DNA of 47,475 nt from assembly GCA_900757205.1 (NCBI GenBank), contig CAAENA010000026.1:1-47475 (forward strand), in the 5' to 3' direction. The notes beneath the pieces are model-generated. The model made no database searches. It saw only the letters and a program-made list of their open reading frames with translations, and was not told the DNA's origin. A program made the translations under genes and the position numbers. This DNA is from an uncultured Collinsella sp. (GTDB lineage: Bacteria > Actinomycetota > Coriobacteriia > Coriobacteriales > Coriobacteriaceae). This document shows positions 7,725 to 16,644 of this stretch, in pieces (the first letter of the stretch is position 1; every line of letters starts with the position of its first letter).

Positions 7725-8939
7725 TTACTGGTAGCGTAGGCACTCCACCGGGTTGAGCTTTGCCGCGCGGCGAGCGGGGTAGAAGCCAAAGATTACGCCG
7801 ATGCCGACGGAGACGGCGAAGGCCAGCAGCACCGTGGCGATTGAAAAACTCGGTGTGATTTGCCCGCTGGCTCCGAGCTCGCCAAGAATCCCGGATCCGG
7901 AGGCAAACATCGCGAGGCCCCAGGCCAGCAGATAGCCAATCAGGACACCCAGTAGGCCACCGGTGACGCACAGCGCCGAGGACTCGGCCAAAAACTGCGC
8001 GGTGATATCGCGACGACTGGCACCCAGGGCACGGCGAATACCGATCTCGCGGATGCGCTCAGTCACGTTGGTGAGCATCATATTCATAATGCCGATACCG
8101 CCGACAAGCAGCGAGATGCTGGCGACAGCACCCATGATGAGCGAGAACGCGCCCATAAAGGAGTTGAGTGCATCGATGGCGCTTTTCATGGATGTCGCCG
8201 ATACACTGTCGTACTCATCATCCTCCTCGATGCCCTTCATCGCGCGCACCTTGGACTCGATGGCCTTACAAAGCTCATCCATGTCCGTGCCCTCGGCGGC
8301 AAGTGCCGTCACGCTGGGGAATGAAGGATTCTCGTCGCCAAACAGCCCGGCGATGGTTTCGCGTGGCATATACAGCGTGAGCGAGCCCATGGAGTCGCTG
8401 CCGCCATCAATCACGCCTACAATCTGCACCTCGCCGTTGGACACCTTGATGGTTTTCCCCACCGCGTCCTGTTCGTTGCCGTAAAGCTGATCGGCGCCGC
8501 CGCGGCTGATGAGCGCCACGCGCGAGCCTGATTGGGACTCGGCCTGGGAATAGGTTCGCCCCGCAACGAGCTTGCTGGCCCCCACGGCGTCGAGCATGTC
8601 GCTGTCGACGCCCTGCGCCATGACGGTATAGCTTTTATCGCCGGTCTTGTATTCGGTATACGCGCTGTCGACAATGCCGATCTGCTCAATCTGCGGCAAC
8701 AGTTTTTGAAGCTTCTCGATGTCCGACTCGGTGAGTTCTTGCGACGAATAGATTTGCACCATGCGTGCCGCATTGAGGCCCAGGCTGTTGACCAGGCTGT
8801 TTTGGATGCCGCCGATGAGCGAGATCATGGCGATGACCGAGGCAATGCCAATGACGATTCCCAGGATGGTGAGCAGGCTGCGCCCCTTGTTGGCCTCGAG
8901 CGAATGAAGGGCTTCCTGGATGAGATCGCGGGCGCTCAT
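7725..8939 (-). CDS. MacB/FtsX-type ABC transporter permease
   Basis: The 404-residue protein has the layout of a MacB/LolC-type permease: one N-terminal transmembrane helix (LLTILGIVIGIASVIAMISLI, about residues 22-42), a large extracytoplasmic MacB_PCD domain (about 45-270), and three C-terminal helices around 275-300, 325-350 and 370-395. The FtsX signature TERIREIGIRRALGASRRDI follows the second helix, and the protein ends with the typical PARRAAKLNPVECLRYQ. The start overlaps the stop of the ATPase gene (ATGA). With the ATPase and membrane fusion protein upstream it forms a three-gene exporter for an unknown substrate, perhaps a peptide, lipid or antimicrobial. Confidence 0.92.
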   Translation of the reverse strand: MSARDLIQEALHSLEANKGRSLLTILGIVIGIASVIAMISLIGGIQNSLVNSLGLNAARMVQIYSSQELTESDIEKLQKLLPQIEQIGIVDSAYTEYKTGDKSYTVMAQGVDSDMLDAVGASKLVAGRTYSQAESQSGSRVALISRGGADQLYGNEQDAVGKTIKVSNGEVQIVGVIDGGSDSMGSLTLYMPRETIAGLFGDENPSFPSVTALAAEGTDMDELCKAIESKVRAMKGIEEDDEYDSVSATSMKSAIDALNSFMGAFSLIMGAVASISLLVGGIGIMNMMLTNVTERIREIGIRRALGASRRDITAQFLAESSALCVTGGLLGVLIGYLLAWGLAMFASGSGILGELGASGQITPSFSIATVLLAFAVSVGIGVIFGFYPARRAAKLNPVECLRYQ

Positions 8940-9709
8940 GCCATCACTCCTTTCGGCGGGTTGGCGGAGGCGGAAATCATGGGCAGGCTATCTACGGCGC
9001 TGCGCAGGGTCCGCGGTGCATGTGGAATATACGCGCCGTCGTGAATGCGACCGTCGCGTATGGTCACGGCACGGTCGGCCTCGGCGGCAATGCCGGGGTC
9101 GTGTGTGATAAGCACGATGGTTTTGCCACGCTCCTGGAGCTTATGGAAGGTCTCCATCACAAGCGCTCCGGTTGCGGAGTCCAGGTTTCCCGTTGGCTCA
9201 TCGGCCAGGATGATGGGCGGGTCATTGACGAGGGCGCGCGCGATGGCGACACGCTGCATCTGGCCGCCCGAGAGCTCGGATATGCGGTGGTCCCAGTGGT
9301 CGACCGGTAGCGTGACGGCCTGCAGTGCGTGCACGGCGCGCATCTCGCGCTGGCTACGGGGCACATTGGTGTAGGCCAGCGGCAGCATGACGTTTTCGAT
9401 AACCGACAGGCGCGGCAGCAGGTTGAAGCTCTGAAAGACAAAGCCAATGCTCAGGGCGCGAACTTCGGTGAGCTCGTCATCATCGAGCTCGGCCACGTTG
9501 AGCCCTTGCAGGTAGTAGTCGCCTGCCGTCGGTTTATCCAGGCAGCCTAGGATGTTCATGAGCGTCGACTTGCCCGAGCCCGAGGGGCCGGTGATAGCGA
9601 CGAACTCGCCGGGATCTACCGCCAGGCTCACGTTGTGCAGGATATGGGCGCAGCCGGCCTCGCTCTCAAAGATACGGTGCACGTTGCGAATGTCGATGAC
9701 GGGACGCAT
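8936..9709 (-). CDS. MacB/LolD-type ABC transporter ATP-binding protein
   Basis: This is a 257-residue ATPase with Walker A GPSGSGKS (about residues 40-47), Q-loop FVFQSFNLLPRLSV, ABC signature LSGGQMQRVAIARAL, Walker B PPIILADEPTGNLD and H-loop LITHDP. The DEPTGNLDS stretch and LTILG-type partner are characteristic of the MacB/LolD/FtsE group. About 30 extra residues follow the nucleotide-binding fold. Its ATG and the TAA of the upstream membrane fusion gene share one base (TAATG), and its own stop overlaps the permease start, so the three proteins are made in step. Confidence 0.94.
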   Translation of the reverse strand: MRPVIDIRNVHRIFESEAGCAHILHNVSLAVDPGEFVAITGPSGSGKSTLMNILGCLDKPTAGDYYLQGLNVAELDDDELTEVRALSIGFVFQSFNLLPRLSVIENVMLPLAYTNVPRSQREMRAVHALQAVTLPVDHWDHRISELSGGQMQRVAIARALVNDPPIILADEPTGNLDSATGALVMETFHKLQERGKTIVLITHDPGIAAEADRAVTIRDGRIHDGAYIPHAPRTLRSAVDSLPMISASANPPKGVMA

Positions 9710-11145
9710 TACATACCCTCGTCGGCAGACATGTTGCCCGAATCCGCGCTGTGGCCGCCGTCAGCCGTTGCGCCCGCTCCGGTGTCCATGACGAGGGTGT
9801 CACCGTCGCGCAGTTTGGTTGTGGGCACGCCAGGATTGATTTCGTTGCCCTGGTCGTCGCGCTTGACCTGCGTCTTACCGACTACAGCCTCGTTGTCGTT
9901 TTGCGTCACGACGGTCACCTTCACGCGACGGGTTTGCTTGCCCTCGTCATCGGTTGCCACGTTGACGTAATAGTGTTCGCCATCTTCGGTCATGAGCGCC
10001 ATCGTCGGCACCATCACCACGTCGTCGAGCTGCTCGGTCACCACCGAGACCTCGGCTGTCATGCCCGGCTTCAGGCGCGCGTCGGGAGCCTCGATGAGGA
10101 TGTCGACGTTAAAGGTTACGCTGCCGCCGCCGGAGTTGGAGTCGGAGTTTGCCACCGAGGCGATGGCCGTGACCGTCCCCTGGCTCACAATATCGGGAAA
10201 CGCGGGATAGGTCACGTTGGCGCTCTGGCCCACGGCGATCTTGGTGATGTCCTTTTCGCCCACCTGAACCGTTACCTTCATCTTGGAGAGGTCGGCGATC
10301 TGCATGCACTGCTTGCCGCCGCTCGTATCGCTTTCGCCCATGATCATGCCGCCTGTTACCGTGGCGCCCACCTTGGCGTTAAGCTCCACGATGCTGCCCG
10401 AGCTCGGCGCCGTAACCGTGCGCCCGGCGGCCTTGGCGTTCGCCTGATCGAGGTTTGCCTGGGCTGATGCGAGGCTGCGCTGTGCGGCCGATACGGTGTT
10501 CGTGTCGGCGGACCCAGCGGAGGCGCCTGCCGCTGCGGCGGAAGCTGCATCGACGTCCGTCGTTGGGGTGGCCTGCGCGGAAGCGAGGGCTTTCTGCGCG
10601 TTGGCGAGGTCTTCCTGGGCGGCTGCAACTGCACGCTGCGCCTCGGCAACGTTGCGATCGAGCTCGTCGTTTTTAATGGTCATAAGCACGTCGCCCTCGT
10701 TGACGGATTGGCCTGCCTGCACGTTGATCGAATCGACCGTGCCGTCGACAGAAGGGGAGACCACTGAGGACGAAATGGGTTTGAGCTGACCTTTCGCCTC
10801 GACCGTTGTGGTAAACGTGCCCTCGGTCACCATGTCGGTCACAGGCTCGCTAGCGCCCTGTGGCTGCGCATTGATAACCAGGGTTGCGACAATGGCAATG
10901 AGCGCGATGGCACCTACGACGCCGGCGGCAATACCGCGTCGAATCAGCTTTTTGCGTCGACGTTCGGCACGTTTTGCCTTGAGCTTGGCATATGCCTCTT
11001 CATCGGAAATCTCGGCCGTATCGTTCGTGCGTTCGCTCTGCTTGTCGGCATGTACGTTTGTAATCAGAGGAATCGTTTCGGTGGCACCTTTGGGCGTGCG
11101 CTCGGTATCATCTGGGCCCGGGGTGATCGTGGGGACATTCGGCAT
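9709..11145 (-). CDS. Membrane fusion (HlyD/MacA-like) subunit of the ABC exporter
   Basis: The product has 478 residues. Residues 1-70 form a charged cytoplasmic part ending in RAERRRKKLIRR; one transmembrane helix spans about 71-93; the outer part carries biotinyl-lipoyl-like halves (SPSVDGTVDSINVQAGQSVNEGD and a later TAPSSGSIVELNAKVG) around an Ala/Gln-rich coiled coil, then a beta-barrel domain. ATG 11145 is chosen because AAAGGAG (11152-11158) precedes it; a further in-frame start at 11208 lacks a site. In a Gram-positive-type envelope such adaptors work with MacB-type pumps without an outer-membrane channel. The last 20 residues are Gly/Asp/Ser-rich. Confidence 0.88.
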   Translation of the reverse strand: MPNVPTITPGPDDTERTPKGATETIPLITNVHADKQSERTNDTAEISDEEAYAKLKAKRAERRRKKLIRRGIAAGVVGAIALIAIVATLVINAQPQGASEPVTDMVTEGTFTTTVEAKGQLKPISSSVVSPSVDGTVDSINVQAGQSVNEGDVLMTIKNDELDRNVAEAQRAVAAAQEDLANAQKALASAQATPTTDVDAASAAAAGASAGSADTNTVSAAQRSLASAQANLDQANAKAAGRTVTAPSSGSIVELNAKVGATVTGGMIMGESDTSGGKQCMQIADLSKMKVTVQVGEKDITKIAVGQSANVTYPAFPDIVSQGTVTAIASVANSDSNSGGGSVTFNVDILIEAPDARLKPGMTAEVSVVTEQLDDVVMVPTMALMTEDGEHYYVNVATDDEGKQTRRVKVTVVTQNDNEAVVGKTQVKRDDQGNEINPGVPTTKLRDGDTLVMDTGAGATADGGHSADSGNMSADEGM

Positions 11146-11179
11146 AGCGTCTCCTTTATAGAAAGAACCTCGATAATTA

Positions 11180-11209
11180 TATGCGCCCACCGGTTGGGGC
11201 GGGCGCATA
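11180..11209 (-). terminator. Hairpin after the L,D-transpeptidase gene
   Basis: Perfect 9-bp arms TATGCGCCC (11180-11188) and GGGCGCATA (11201-11209) lie between the transpeptidase stop and the exporter operon. In the - direction the bases after it are AT-rich (TAATTATCG) but not a clean U-run, so termination is probable rather than certain. Confidence 0.55.
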
Positions 11210-11277
11210 GGACGGTTTCTTTCGGAACTGTTAGATTGGTCGCAGCGGTTCCACGTTGTAGGAATGCGCGCGTTGCA

Positions 11278-12993
11278 CTACGAGTGGACAACTACGCACA
11301 GGCCGACTTTGATGCAGTCGTGAAGTGCCTTGGCGTCTGCCAGGCGCAGGTTGATGCAACCGTGGCTGCCGCACCACTTGTACGACTCGGCATTATCGAA
11401 GCTCTTGTCGTTTTGCCAGGTGGCGTCGTGGAATCCGACCATATTGCCCTCGAACGGCATCCAGTAGCTTACCGGGCTCTCGTATTTGGGCTTGCCGGTC
11501 TCGGGGTCCTTGGCACCGATGAGTTTGCTGGCGCCATCGTTGCTGTTGATCTGCCATACGCCCTCGGGGGTGGCGTCTTCGCCCGGTTTGCCAGAAATAA
11601 AGTTGGCCTCCCACACGATGTTGCCGCTCTCGTCGTAGTAGCGCGCATGCTGCTCGGACAGGTCGACGTCGATATAGGCCTTCCAGTCGGGCTCGCCCTT
11701 GGCGGTAAATGTGTCGGCCTTCTGGGAGTACTTGATCTCGATTTCGCCGGTCTGCTTGTTGTTGATGGCGTCCTCGACCTGCTTGGCGAGCGAGCTGCTG
11801 TCGATGGACCAACCAAAGTCGCCGCCTTCGACGGCGCACTGCTTGCCATCGGCGCGCGTCCACCAGCGAGTGGAGCCCACGGTATTAAAGCCGTTGGCGA
11901 GCTCGGCTGCCCAGCTGCTGATCTGCGACGTATCGAGCGTGGGGTTGGCCGGATCGGCAAAGCTGATCCACTGCAACACGGAGCTGCCATCAACCTTGCC
12001 GGCATCCTCGCCGTTGAGCTTGAGGGTCACGTTGACGCCCAAGAAGTTGTTGGCGGCATCGCATGCAGACTGAATCTGATCATCGGTCAGCGTTCCATTG
12101 AGCGGCTCATAGGCATCGTTGCCGAGCTTGGAAAGATCTACGGTCTCGGCCAGCGAGGCAAGCTCGAGCTCGGCATACTTAATGACATGCTCGCGGTTGA
12201 GTTTTTCGTTGGAGCGCGCCTTCTCGACGGTAAACTTGCCGGCCTGCTCGTCATAGGAGCTATTGGCCTCGAACGCGCCCGAACGCCCCTCGTTAAACTC
12301 GTCGATGGCGGCGCCCAGATCCTTCTCAAACTGCTTTTGGTCAAAGGTGTCGGAGAGCATGGACAGGTCGACGTCTTGATCAAGATCGACTTCGTTGGAG
12401 CTAGCGGTTGTTTTGGTCTTGCCGCTTAAGGATTCTACAAGGCGAACCGGCCATACAATGGCTTCGTTGCGGCTGATAATCTCTTTTGCGGCAGCTTCGC
12501 CGTCGACAATGGGCTCATCGGACTCGGGCTGATAGGTCCAGCTAAAATCATCGCCTGTCACGGTGAGCTTATAGTGCTTCCAAGCCGAGTTGACCTTGGT
12601 GGCGGCAGACGAAGCGTTGGAGAACGAGACATCGACGCCGGCGATAGTGGTGTTGGGGTAGGCTACCTGCGAAAACGCTACAACGCCTACGATATAGACA
12701 ATGACGATAAGACCCAGAACGACAAAGAGCGTCGTCTTTTTGCCCGACTTATTGTTCTCGGCGGGTTTGCGTGCTGGGCCGCGATCGCCTCGAGCGTGCG
12801 TGGGGGGCTGCTTGGGCGCATTGCCATTTGCCTGGCGCTGCTGATGCTGCTTGTTCGGACGTTGGGAAACGTTTGCCGCACCTCGCTGCTGACCGCGGCT
12901 CGGCGCGATAGGACGCGGCGACTGAACGCCGCCGGTGTGCCTGCTCGGCTGCTGCGGATCGGGAATCAGTTGAGTTCGATCGTTTTGCGACAT
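11278..12993 (-). CDS. L,D-transpeptidase (YkuD) with peptidoglycan-binding domain, membrane anchored
   Basis: The enzyme makes 3-3 crosslinks in peptidoglycan or anchors proteins to it. The 571-residue product has a long Gln/Arg/Pro-rich cytoplasmic part, one transmembrane helix (about residues 85-107, LFVVLGLIVIVYIVGVVAF), an extracellular region with two repeats like the PG_binding_4 domain (for example YPNTTIAGVDVS), and a C-terminal YkuD domain. The catalytic motif is SHGCINLRL with Cys546; an upstream His lies in MVGFHDATW. ATG 12993 is preferred over ATG 13002 because the GAAGGAT site is correctly spaced only for 12993. It is transcribed alone, with a hairpin behind it and a palindrome upstream. 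Confidence 0.92.
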   Translation of the reverse strand: MSQNDRTQLIPDPQQPSRHTGGVQSPRPIAPSRGQQRGAANVSQRPNKQHQQRQANGNAPKQPPTHARGDRGPARKPAENNKSGKKTTLFVVLGLIVIVYIVGVVAFSQVAYPNTTIAGVDVSFSNASSAATKVNSAWKHYKLTVTGDDFSWTYQPESDEPIVDGEAAAKEIISRNEAIVWPVRLVESLSGKTKTTASSNEVDLDQDVDLSMLSDTFDQKQFEKDLGAAIDEFNEGRSGAFEANSSYDEQAGKFTVEKARSNEKLNREHVIKYAELELASLAETVDLSKLGNDAYEPLNGTLTDDQIQSACDAANNFLGVNVTLKLNGEDAGKVDGSSVLQWISFADPANPTLDTSQISSWAAELANGFNTVGSTRWWTRADGKQCAVEGGDFGWSIDSSSLAKQVEDAINNKQTGEIEIKYSQKADTFTAKGEPDWKAYIDVDLSEQHARYYDESGNIVWEANFISGKPGEDATPEGVWQINSNDGASKLIGAKDPETGKPKYESPVSYWMPFEGNMVGFHDATWQNDKSFDNAESYKWCGSHGCINLRLADAKALHDCIKVGLCVVVHS

Positions 12994-13104
12994 CGTATGC
13001 ATATCCTTCGAATTTCGCCTTGCGGCTCATCGTGTTTTTACTGGGCTTGCATTATAGCGATTACCTAGTTGTTTGTGGTACGGAAACGGTGGCATTCAAA
13101 AGAG

Positions 13105-13122
13105 GTGGGACATTTGTCCCAC
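13105..13122 (-). terminator. Perfect GTGGGACA palindrome after the serine dehydratase gene
   Basis: The 18 bases GTGGGACATTTGTCCCAC form 8-bp arms. In the - direction the hairpin is followed by CTCTTTT, so it can serve as terminator for the serine dehydratase gene that ends at 13143. The GGGACA core also recurs in hairpins near 16.5 kb and 18.2 kb, so it may belong to a repeat family. Confidence 0.55.
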
Positions 13123-13142
13123 TATCGAGTCGTTCTTGGTCA

Positions 13143-14750
13143 CTACCCGCACACACCGCATTTTGCACAGGCCGAAAGTGCGGCCGGAGCCTGTGCGATG
13201 CCGCCCTTTGCCGTCTCGCGCAGCGTGGCCGGCAGGGCGTGGCCAACCGAGAGCATGACGTGTGCCATCTGGTCAAACGGCACCAGGCTCTTAATGCCGG
13301 CGAGGGCGAGTTGTGCGGAGCTAAAGGCGGCTGCCACGCCGATGGCGTTGCGGTTTTGGCAGGGCACCTCCACGAGGCCACCGACGGGGTCACAAACGAG
13401 GCCCAGCAGATTACTTAGCGCGATGGAACTGGCGTCGAGCGCCTGCTCGGGTGTGCCGCCGAGCATCTGCACCAGCGCGGCGGCAGCCATGGCGGCGGCG
13501 CTTCCCACCTCGGCCTGGCAGCCGCCCTCGGCGCCGGCAACGCAGGCGCTCGTGGTGAGGTTGAGGCCGATGGCGGCGGCGCAATAAAGGGCATCCATGA
13601 CCTGCTCGTCGTCCAGCTGCAGATGGTCTGCGAGCGCCAGCACGCAGCCGGGCACAACACCCGCGGATCCTGCCGTCGGAGCTGCGACGATCACTCCCAT
13701 GGTGGCGGAGCGCTCGAGCACGGCCATGGCGCGGGCCACGGCGTCGGTCTGGACGGCGCCCATCAGGCTTATGCTCAGATCGTTTCGGCTGGTGGCATCG
13801 ACAAGCTTTGCCTCGCCGCCGATGAGGCCGCCGAGCGAGCGCTGTGGATTGGAAATGGGGGCTGTGGTCTCTTCGCGCATGACGTCGAGCACGCGGCGCA
13901 TGGCGGCGATAGCGTGTGCCTCGCCGGTCAGACGTGCCTCGCGCACGGCCATGACGGCGCCGATGTTGAGCCCCAGTTCCTCGCACGCATCGAGCAGCTG
14001 CTCGCCGTCGTCGAAGATTTCCTTTGCCGAGACGCCGGGGGAGAGCGACGAGGCAGAACCGGGGAGCTCGATAAAGGTCGCGTAATCGACATTGTCGAGC
14101 TTGCGGAGCATGGGGACGACGGTGTCGTCGGGGGCGCCGTCGGTCTCAAAGACGGAGTAGGCCTGGCCGCCCACTTCGGTGCGGTAGGTGCGGCAGAAGG
14201 CGATGTTCACATGGGCGTAGGCGAGCAGGTTGGTGAGCGCTGCGAGCACGCCGGGGACGTCCTGGTGCGCCACGAAGAGCGTGGAATACATACCCGAGAT
14301 GTCGACGCCGACGCCGTTAATGCGGCTGATGCGCATCTTGCCGCCGCCCAAGCTCTCGCCGCGGACCTCTGCTGTGGCGCCCGTGGCGTCGACCATATCG
14401 ATGTCGACGGTGTTGGGGTGGATGGAGGCGTCGTCGCCCTTGATGTCAAAGTGATATTCGAGGCCCTGCTCACGTGCGAGGTCAAAGGCCTGCTTGATGT
14501 TTTCGTCATCGGTGTCGAGGCCCAGGATGCCCGCGACGAGCGCACGGTCGGTGCCGTGGCCGCGGTAGGTGTGGGCGAAGGAGTTCCACAGGCCAAAGGT
14601 GACTTTGGTGATGCGGCCTTCCAGCAGGCTGGCGGCAACTTGGGCGCACCGCAGGGCGCCGGCGGTGTGCGATGAGCTGGGGCCGACCATGACGGGCCCC
14701 AAGATCTCGAATGCCGAGGTCGTAGCTAGTGTTTGTGGCTTGCCTGCCAT
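13143..14750 (-). CDS. sdaA: L-serine ammonia-lyase (serine dehydratase), iron-sulfur, single-chain
   Basis: The enzyme deaminates L-serine to pyruvate with a [4Fe-4S] cluster. The 535-residue protein has the beta domain first (GPVMVGPSSSHTAGALR at about residues 18-34), an ACT-like regulatory stretch (VPGVLAALTNLLAYAHVNIA), and the alpha domain with APTAGSAGVVPG, CVAGAEGGCQAEVGSAAAMAA and CDPVGGLVEVPCQNRNA. The C-terminal CAKCGVCG holds Cys528, 531 and 534. ATG 14750 is chosen for the AGGAG site at 14756-14760; the frame continues upstream only through a hairpin repeat. A palindrome that may terminate transcription lies 20 bases downstream. Confidence 0.94.
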   Translation of the reverse strand: MAGKPQTLATTSAFEILGPVMVGPSSSHTAGALRCAQVAASLLEGRITKVTFGLWNSFAHTYRGHGTDRALVAGILGLDTDDENIKQAFDLAREQGLEYHFDIKGDDASIHPNTVDIDMVDATGATAEVRGESLGGGKMRISRINGVGVDISGMYSTLFVAHQDVPGVLAALTNLLAYAHVNIAFCRTYRTEVGGQAYSVFETDGAPDDTVVPMLRKLDNVDYATFIELPGSASSLSPGVSAKEIFDDGEQLLDACEELGLNIGAVMAVREARLTGEAHAIAAMRRVLDVMREETTAPISNPQRSLGGLIGGEAKLVDATSRNDLSISLMGAVQTDAVARAMAVLERSATMGVIVAAPTAGSAGVVPGCVLALADHLQLDDEQVMDALYCAAAIGLNLTTSACVAGAEGGCQAEVGSAAAMAAAALVQMLGGTPEQALDASSIALSNLLGLVCDPVGGLVEVPCQNRNAIGVAAAFSSAQLALAGIKSLVPFDQMAHVMLSVGHALPATLRETAKGGIAQAPAALSACAKCGVCG

Positions 14751-14773
14751 ATGCGCTCCTGTTCTATCCCGTC

Positions 14774-14895
14774 GTCCCGAGGGGCGGGGCATAAGGTCGC
14801 CTGCTCGGACAGTCCTGACTCGCACGGAGAGCACATTAAGTGCTCTCCGGCTCGTGCGGAACTCGCGATCAACCTTATGCCCCGCCCCTCGGGAC
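14774..14895. repeat. Long two-stage hairpin element between sdaA and metK
   Basis: Outer arms at 14774-14797 and 14872-14895 are perfectly complementary over 24 bp (core GAGGGGCGGGGCATAAGG). Inside lies a second perfect 9-bp stem GGAGAGCAC (14826-14834) and GTGCTCTCC (14840-14848) with loop ATTAA, extended by CGCACG/CGTGCG with a small bulge. It fills most of the 312-base gap 14751-15062, which holds no gene that I can support. The form is that of a REP/BIME-like mobile hairpin or a structured RNA. Confidence 0.75.
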
Positions 14896-14991
14896 TAAGG
14901 ATACATGGTTGGAGTGCCCGTGCTGCAAAATTCATTAGCTAGTGACGCAGCGTTGGCTCATATCGAAACATCTTCACTACCGGATAAATAA

Positions 14992-15025
14992 AAAAGAAGT
15001 ACCGCTTGGGGGCGGTACTTCTTTT
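14992..15025 (-). terminator. Rho-independent terminator of metK
   Basis: Perfect 14-bp arms AAAAGAAGTACCGC (14992-15005) and GCGGTACTTCTTTT (15012-15025) enclose a 6-base loop. In the - direction the stem ends in a T-run (TTTTTTATTT). It lies about 38 bases after the metK stop. Confidence 0.88.
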
Positions 15026-15062
15026 GAAAGCGTGTGCGTGTTGTGACCTTGGTGGTTCCCAA

Positions 15063-16343
<1,281 letters not shown>

Positions 16344-16410
16344 GATTGTCCTTTCAAAAACGTGTCCCAGCGACCGTTACCATTCCGCCGGGCTCTCTAT
16401 GCAAGGGCAC

Positions 16411-16438
16411 ATCATAGCGCGTAAATCAAACATTCACA
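16411..16438 (-). promoter_or_regulatory. Possible metK promoter
   Basis: On the - strand a good -10 box TATGAT (16416-16411) lies about 70 bases before the metK start. A weak -35 TGTGAA (16438-16433) stands 16 bases upstream. No SAM riboswitch fold was recognised in the short leader. Confidence 0.35.
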
Positions 16439-16450
16439 CCCTTTCCGCAC

Positions 16451-16547
16451 CTACTCATTGGGGACAGACTTAAATGACCAGTCTTAAACCAAGAATGTCC
16501 CCAATGACTACAACGACTGGTCATTTAAGTCTGTCCCCAATGAGTAG
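16451..16547. repeat. Perfect 33-bp inverted repeat with GGGGACAGACTTAAATGACC core
   Basis: Arms 16451-16483 and 16515-16547 are exact complements over 33 bp around a 31-base loop. The sequence GTCCCCAATGA occurs three times in the same direction (in the loop, in the right arm, and just after it). It occupies the 301-base divergent gap between metK and gltX. The appearance is that of a REP/BIME unit or transposon remnant; no transposase gene is present here. Confidence 0.8.
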
Positions 16548-16598
16548 TCCCCAATGAGTGGGTCGGTGCCCTTTGTGCGGAGGTGGGCATTGTTGCTT

Positions 16599-16604
16599 TA
16601 TACT
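16599..16604 (+). promoter_or_regulatory. Possible gltX -10 box
   Basis: TATACT lies 40 bases before the gltX start, with the extended AT-rich context CTTTATACT. A -35 with TTG (TTGTGC near 16573) is badly spaced (20 bases), so only the -10 is offered. Confidence 0.35.
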
Positions 16605-16644
16605 GGTGCGGCTAGACATCCATCCTGCAATCGAGGAGATTTCC

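Noticed and set aside
11050..12429. 459-codon + strand frame opposite the L,D-transpeptidase
   Set aside because: The - strand frame has the complete YkuD catalytic motif and a ribosome site; the + frame has neither.
13623..14675. 350-codon + strand frame opposite sdaA
   Set aside because: Antisense shadow; the - strand protein has all serine dehydratase motifs.
16344..16440. SAM riboswitch before metK
   Set aside because: The leader is short and I could not form the conserved helices of SAM-I or related classes. A covariance-model search with a significant hit would reopen the question.
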